Shown here piece by piece: positions 6,277-8,054 of a stretch of 8,054 nucleotides of DNA. The notes beneath the pieces were generated by a model. The model was given only the letters and a program-made list of their open reading frames with translations, ran no database searches and had not been told where the DNA came from. The position numbers were made by a program, and so were the translations under genes. Origin of the DNA: Singulisphaera sp. GP187 (lineage in GTDB: Bacteria; Planctomycetota; Phycisphaerae; Phycisphaerales; SM1A02); contig CAMDEL010000064.1 in the NCBI GenBank assembly GCA_945896765.1, positions 1-8,054 of the forward strand. The letters are read 5' to 3'. Position 1 is the first letter of the stretch, and each line of letters opens with the position of its first letter.

Positions 6277-8054
6277 TCACAGTCCGTAGGTGGTATACAA
6301 CTTCAGAACTTTAGGCTGATTTGGATTTGATTGCATCGATGATCGAAATGCGCGCCGCGCCTCGTCGCCTGCTTGGCTATCACGCTTTTCGGATGCGAGC
6401 CAACGATTCAACGCGTTGACACCGATTCCATTCCACGCTGGCCAATATCGCGGATCAAGCACAACTGCTTGTCGATATGCCATGCTCGAAGAATCATAAT
6501 TTCCAGCGCGAAATTCGGCCCAGCCCAATCGCTCGAAGGTTTCAGGGACAGACGAAAGTTTTGTCAACGCAAGCGCAGTATTCACTGCCTCGGGATATCG
6601 ACCATCTGCAACATACGCATTGACCATATTGATCATCAACTGCGTCGTTGGGGGCATCAATTCGGCAGCGGCTTGATATTGCTGAATCGCCTCGGCAGGT
6701 CGACCCAATCGCTCGTACGACACGCCGAGATTGACATGTGCGGCACCATTGCGAGGTTCGAGAACGAGTGCGCGTTCTGCAAATTGTGCAGCGACTCGTG
6801 CGTCTCCAAGCGAGAGATACGCCGTCGCCATATTCAGATTCGCCTCTGCGCTCTTTGGATTGGCCACGATCGCACGCTGATATGCACCGATACATTCTGC
6901 AAGTCGCCCAAGCATCTGCAACGATCGACCGTGACCATACTGCGCTTGGAAATCTGCTGGATCGAGTCGAACGGCGCGGCGATAATTTGGTTCTGCATCG
7001 CTGTATCGACCTTGCGCAAATCGAACATCGCCAATGCCGACATAGGCCTCTGGTAACGACGGATTCTGCGCAAGAACTTCCTGAAAAATCGCAAGCGCGG
7101 ATTCATTGTCACCTTGTTTCAGAAGTTGGTCTGCCGAAGTCAATTTCGATTGCTCTGTTTGAGTTGGTTCCTGCAGAGTTGCGCTTGACTGCGTTTGACT
7201 TGAAGTTGGGCGGACATTGCTTGATGCGCGGCAACCAATGGCATTCAGCAGCGAACATGCGACAACACTTGCAATTGTCATCGACACGATCGTTGAGATC
7301 AGTGATCGCTGCGCCAGACCACGACGGGTCGTGGTGGCCAACGCGACGTTGGCTCGAATGCGCTCGAGCGCATCGATGTTGACAAGATCCCACTCTCGTC
7401 CGATTTGTGGATCTTCTTTGGGAGTTTCCAAAATCATTGGCGCTGCTCGCAGTTCACTGCGTCCAAGAATAGCGTGAAAGCAAGTATCTCCACAGCAACC
7501 CTGGCCAATGTGCGCATGCCGATCACGGCGGGATCCAAGCGCTCCAACCGAATCATTCACATGCACGACGCGAAGATTTTCCAATCCACAGATTGCATCG
7601 AATTCATCGAGAACGCTTTTGGCCTGTTCGGAAGTCGACATGTCATAACCCGCAGCGACAATATGGCAGGTGTCCATACAAATTCCAACGCGCTGTGGAT
7701 CTTTCAGCAAATCGCGAATAATTGCGAGGTGCGAAAAGTCATAACCCAAATTTGTTCCAGAGCCCGTGGTGGTTTCAAGGCATGTGATGGTTTTCCAGCC
7801 GAGAGTGTTGGCATGTATCGCATCCAATGATGCCGCGATTCGCTTCAGTCCAGCGAGTTCATCCGCGTTTGGTGCTGCGCGCAAAATGTTGGGACTGCTT
7901 GGTCTCCGAGGCGTGCCAAGATGCGCACCTGGATGCATAACGCACCATGCAATACCCAGCGTTTCGCAGCGCTCAAGTTCATCTCGCTGAAGCGCGATGG
8001 ACTTCGACCTTTGCGCATCATCTGGCGAAGCAAGATTGACCAGATATGAATTAT
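6277..8054 (-). CDS. nfo: Endonuclease IV (AP endonuclease) fused in frame to a signal-anchor/lipobox segment and TPR repeats; 5' end off window
   Basis: The frame is open at the right edge and 591 residues are visible. The first ~235 are endonuclease IV, which cleaves DNA 5' of abasic sites using three metal ions. They start at the segment matching SYLINLG of E. coli Nfo and carry the metal-binding motifs HPGAHLG, LETTTGSGTNLGY, MDTCH, VHVND, RDRH and ILET; only the N-terminal part is missing. The frame then continues without a stop through RRGLAQR, a hydrophobic stretch and AIGC, a Ser/Thr/Gln linker and eight TPR units at near-perfect 34-residue spacing, ending YTTYGL. TPRs bind protein partners. 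Nfo is cytoplasmic, whereas the second half looks like an exported lipoprotein. It could be a true fusion with the TPRs outside, or two genes sharing a frame with a lipoprotein start at TTG 7341. queF follows after nine bases. Confidence 0.88.
   Translation of the reverse strand, partial: NSYLVNLASPDDAQRSKSIALQRDELERCETLGIAWCVMHPGAHLGTPRRPSSPNILRAAPNADELAGLKRIAASLDAIHANTLGWKTITCLETTTGSGTNLGYDFSHLAIIRDLLKDPQRVGICMDTCHIVAAGYDMSTSEQAKSVLDEFDAICGLENLRVVHVNDSVGALGSRRDRHAHIGQGCCGDTCFHAILGRSELRAAPMILETPKEDPQIGREWDLVNIDALERIRANVALATTTRRGLAQRSLISTIVSMTIASVVACSLLNAIGCRASSNVRPTSSQTQSSATLQEPTQTEQSKLTSADQLLKQGDNESALAIFQEVLAQNPSLPEAYVGIGDVRFAQGRYSDAEPNYRRAVRLDPADFQAQYGHGRSLQMLGRLAECIGAYQRAIVANPKSAEANLNMATAYLSLGDARVAAQFAERALVLEPRNGAAHVNLGVSYERLGRPAEAIQQYQAAAELMPPTTQLMINMVNAYVADGRYPEAVNTALALTKLSSVPETFERLGWAEFRAGNYDSSSMAYRQAVVLDPRYWPAWNGIGVNALNRWLASEKRDSQAGDEARRAFRSSMQSNPNQPKVLKLYTTYGL
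6309..7149 (-). other. Array of about eight tetratricopeptide (TPR) repeats
   Basis: The repeats follow each other at 34 residues with the expected small and aromatic positions. Clear units begin at YVGIGDVRFAQGRYSDAEPN, QYGHGRSLQMLGRLAECIGA, NLNMATAYLSLGDARVAAQF, HVNLGVSYERLGRPAEAIQQ, MINMVNAYVADGRYPEAVNT and ERLGWAEFRAGNYDSSSMAY. A less regular first unit (SADQLLKQGDNESALAIF) and a last one with an insertion (ASEKRDSQAGDE) flank them. Most have the Pro of the inter-repeat turn (NP, DP, EP). TPR arrays build a superhelix that binds partner proteins; the partner is not indicated. Confidence 0.85.
7231..7341 (-). other. Internal signal-peptide/lipobox-like segment and candidate internal start (TTG) for a TPR lipoprotein
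   Basis: Read from the TTG at 7341, this segment would be a textbook lipoprotein signal: a basic n-region (MATTTRRGLAQR), a hydrophobic core of about 20 residues and NAIGC, whose Cys codon is at 7231-7233. It lies just after the point where Nfo homologues normally end. Later in-frame start candidates are GTG at 7287 and ATG at 7281, but both would remove the basic n-region. The lipobox is imperfect (Ala at -3, Asn at -4). No Shine-Dalgarno or -10-like element precedes the TTG, so independent expression is an inference. Confidence 0.5.

Noticed and set aside
6373..7382. Overlapping plus-strand open frames of 227 and 214 codons opposite the TPR region
   Set aside because: They are antisense to regularly spaced TPR repeats, and their translations show no domain, signal or plausible start context.
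1..8054. CRISPR array, tRNA, insertion sequence, phage or defence-system genes
   Set aside because: No regularly spaced repeats, tRNA cloverleaf, transposase motif or terminal inverted repeats were seen. The window looks like ordinary chromosome with housekeeping and envelope genes.

Overview
The window is a compact, gene-dense stretch of bacterial chromosome of intermediate GC content, with five complete or nearly complete genes and one fused or composite gene. There is no tRNA, rRNA, CRISPR array, insertion sequence or phage gene. No start codon has a convincing Shine-Dalgarno sequence. Two genes appear to start right at a promoter -10 element (leaderless), and the exported proteins are large, poorly characterised, helix-rich or alpha/beta-hydrolase proteins. 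This style fits Planctomycetota, perhaps Phycisphaerae, but that is a low-confidence inference with no marker gene behind it.

Layout. Positions 1-557 (minus) hold rlmE, the 23S rRNA 2'-O-methyltransferase, whose last few codons lie off the left edge. Immediately upstream of it, in the same operon and the same reading frame, is an exported esterase-family protein (588-2303, minus). A 51-base divergent spacer separates the esterase from a lipoprotein with DUF4097-like beta repeats (2355-3209, plus). After a 100-base spacer with small inverted repeats comes an 858-residue exported helical protein of unknown function (3310-5886, plus). It meets queF (5899-6267, minus) tail to tail. Nine bases upstream of queF, on the same strand, is a long frame (6277-8054, open at the right edge) that encodes endonuclease IV (nfo). 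With no intervening stop, the frame runs on into a signal-peptide or lipobox-like segment and about eight TPR repeats.

The minus-strand genes mix housekeeping functions (rRNA methylation, AP-site repair, queuosine biosynthesis) with envelope proteins (esterase, TPR lipoprotein). The two plus-strand genes are both exported and share an identical 8-base promoter-like word at identical distance from their starts, so they may be co-regulated. The points most worth checking are the Nfo/TPR-lipoprotein fusion with its contradictory topology, a Tyr in place of the catalytic His in QueF, the shared leaderless-promoter motif, and the uncharacterised 858-residue protein with an apparent internal duplication.
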